A DNA stretch of 7,423 nucleotides from DATJSJ01 sp035504175. Its GTDB lineage: Bacteria; Pseudomonadota; Alphaproteobacteria; Acetobacterales; Acetobacteraceae. The stretch spans positions 1-7,423 of the forward strand of contig DATJSJ010000087.1 in assembly GCA_035504175.1 (NCBI GenBank). The letters run 5' to 3'. This document shows positions 6,863 to 7,423 of the stretch, piece by piece. Below the pieces are notes generated by a model. The model ran no database searches. It was not told the origin of the DNA and saw only the letters and a list, made by a program, of their open reading frames with translations. The position numbers and the translations under genes were made by a program. Each line of letters starts with the position of its first letter. Position 1 is the stretch's first letter.

Positions 6863-6875
6863 TGCCGTTGCGGCA
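6863..6875. promoter_or_regulatory. small inverted repeat upstream of the hydrolase operon
   Basis: TGCCG and CGGCA form perfect arms around TTG, 32-44 bases upstream of the hydrolase ATG. It could be a hairpin in the 5' leader or an operator half-site pair. At only 5 bp per arm in GC-rich DNA it may also be chance. No convincing -35/-10 pair was found nearby. Confidence 0.2.
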
Positions 6876-7196
6876 ATGCGACTCAGGATCATGCCAATCG
6901 CACGCCCAGGGAGGCGGGCAACGCGGCGCGGCGCGCGGAATTCCGGACCGCGGCGACGCCCGGCGGCACTCGCCTCGAGCCGATGCATAGCACTCCGGCT
7001 CAGCCCGAACGACGGCGCAGCCGCGACAAGCGACCAAAACGCCGTGCCCCAGCCGTCTCGGCCCTCGGCGCGCGCGAGAGGCGTATCTGCTCGCAAGGAC
7101 CGATCCGGACGCGAGACCCGCCGTTGACCAACGCGGAGTGACATCGGGTGGAGTCATTCGCCCGGCACAGGCCCACGGCGGTGACTAGCGGGGTGC

Positions 7197-7208
7197 CGGC
7201 GATCGCCG
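7197..7208. repeat. 12-bp perfect palindrome CGGCGATCGCCG
   Basis: CGGCGATCGCCG equals its own reverse complement and contains GCGATCGC. It lies 47 bases downstream of the dehydratase stop in that gene's direction of reading. It could be part of a terminator or a protein site, but has no loop and no T-run. Confidence 0.4.
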
Positions 7209-7254
7209 TTGACCGCAGGGGCTTGCGATGGGTGCCGGCCCCCCGCCGCGAGTC

Positions 7255-7423
7255 TCACCCGCCGCCGCGACCCTCCTCCAGCGCCCGCCCGAAGACGCCG
7301 GCATCCACGTTGCCGCCGCTGATCACCACGCCCACGACACGCCCGCGCACCTCGACCCTCCCCGCCAGCAATGCCGCCAGCGCCACCGCTCCTCCGGGCT
7401 CCACCACCAGCTTGAGGTGCCGG
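7255..7423 (-). CDS. threonine/serine dehydratase-like PLP enzyme, C-terminal fragment
   Basis: Reading leftward from the window edge, 55 codons end at a TGA at 7255-7257. The fragment begins LKLVVEPGGAVALAALLAG and continues through VVISGGNVDAGVFGRALEEG. EPGGA followed about 25-30 residues later by SGGN is the hallmark of the fold-type II PLP dehydratases (threonine ammonia-lyase, serine racemase and relatives), where SGGN sits at the cofactor. The protein ends about 20 residues after SGGN, so there is no C-terminal ACT-like regulatory domain; this is the short form and not the biosynthetic, feedback-regulated IlvA. Its substrate (threonine, serine, hydroxy-aspartate or an ectoine catabolite) cannot be told from this end. 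It lies in the same orientation as the hydrolase operon but more than 400 bases away, so it is probably a separate unit. Confidence 0.85.
   Translation of the reverse strand, partial: RHLKLVVEPGGAVALAALLAGRVEVRGRVVGVVISGGNVDAGVFGRALEEGRGGG

Larger units (their letters stand above)
6832..7254. other. intergenic region without a recognised gene
   Basis: This 423-base stretch separates the cysteine hydrolase start from the end of the dehydratase, both on the minus strand, so it should hold the promoter of the hydrolase-MOSC operon. Open frames through it on either strand (for example 6845-7144 minus, 99 codons) are low-complexity and resemble no family I know. It contains a 12-base perfect palindrome (7197-7208), an imperfect stem (7118-7136), and two short direct repeats: CGCCGTTGACC at 7119-7129 and 7204-7214, and GGGTGCCGGC at 7191-7200 and 7230-7239. 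No tRNA, riboswitch or clear terminator is seen. Confidence 0.6.

Noticed and set aside
6832..6876. TTG start at 6876 for the cysteine hydrolase (15 more residues)
   Set aside because: ATG 6831 has GAGGAG at 9-base spacing and matches the family N-terminus. The extension would place that ribosome site inside the coding region.
7097..7140. A possible antisense tRNA remnant: the plus-strand peptide GPIRTRDPPLTNAE resembles the GIRTRDP peptides read from the back of tRNA genes
   Set aside because: The minus strand lacks a GTTCRA T-loop, an acceptor stem and a D-arm, so no tRNA can be folded. The resemblance is probably chance.
6845..7144. A 99-codon minus-strand frame just upstream of the hydrolase, its stop inside the hydrolase ribosome site
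   Set aside because: The layout would fit coupling, but there is no ribosome site before its ATG at 7144, and the sequence is Arg/Ala-rich without any recognisable domain.
7218..7242. GGGGC...GCCCC stem as terminator of the dehydratase
   Set aside because: It has only 5 bp around a 15-base loop and no T-run, so it is indistinguishable from chance in this composition.

Overview
The window is a very GC-rich stretch of bacterial chromosome. The gene order trpB-trpA-accD-folC and the protein sequences (NLCGRGDKD in TrpB, GWTRIELP in AccD) point to an alphaproteobacterium. Acetobacteraceae or another member of Rhodospirillales is my best guess, made from recall of family sequences and not from a search. 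Nothing looks like a mobile element, prophage or CRISPR array.

Positions 1-4372 (+ strand) hold one tightly packed housekeeping operon. It contains trpB (5' end outside the window), trpA, accD and folC. Every junction is a 4-base stop/start overlap (GTGA, ATGA, GTGA), so the genes are almost certainly co-transcribed and probably translationally coupled. TrpB and TrpA form tryptophan synthase. AccD is the beta subunit of the acetyl-CoA carboxylase carboxyltransferase. FolC is the folate-charging ligase. The most unusual feature of the window lies inside accD: an in-frame tandem array of about 12.7 units of 18 bp (2166-2393). It adds about 76 Pro/Gly/Arg/Glu-rich residues between the zinc ribbon and the carboxyltransferase domain.

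Positions 4373-4408 are a short convergent gap with a small hairpin.

Positions 4409-6831 (- strand) hold a two-gene operon, read right to left. First comes an isochorismatase-family cysteine hydrolase, then, through another GTGA overlap, a 588-residue protein. That protein joins a YiiM-like MOSC domain, an FAD/NAD(P)H reductase module and a C-terminal plant-type 2Fe-2S ferredoxin. On paper it is a complete NAD(P)H to FAD to 2Fe-2S to molybdenum-cofactor electron chain in one polypeptide. This suggests a self-sufficient reductase of N-hydroxylated or related substrates, paired with an amidase-like hydrolase.

Positions 6832-7254 are non-coding as far as I can see, with a ribosome binding site, small palindromes and short direct repeats. 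Positions 7255-7423 (- strand) are the last 55 codons of a PLP-dependent threonine/serine dehydratase-like enzyme that continues beyond the window.
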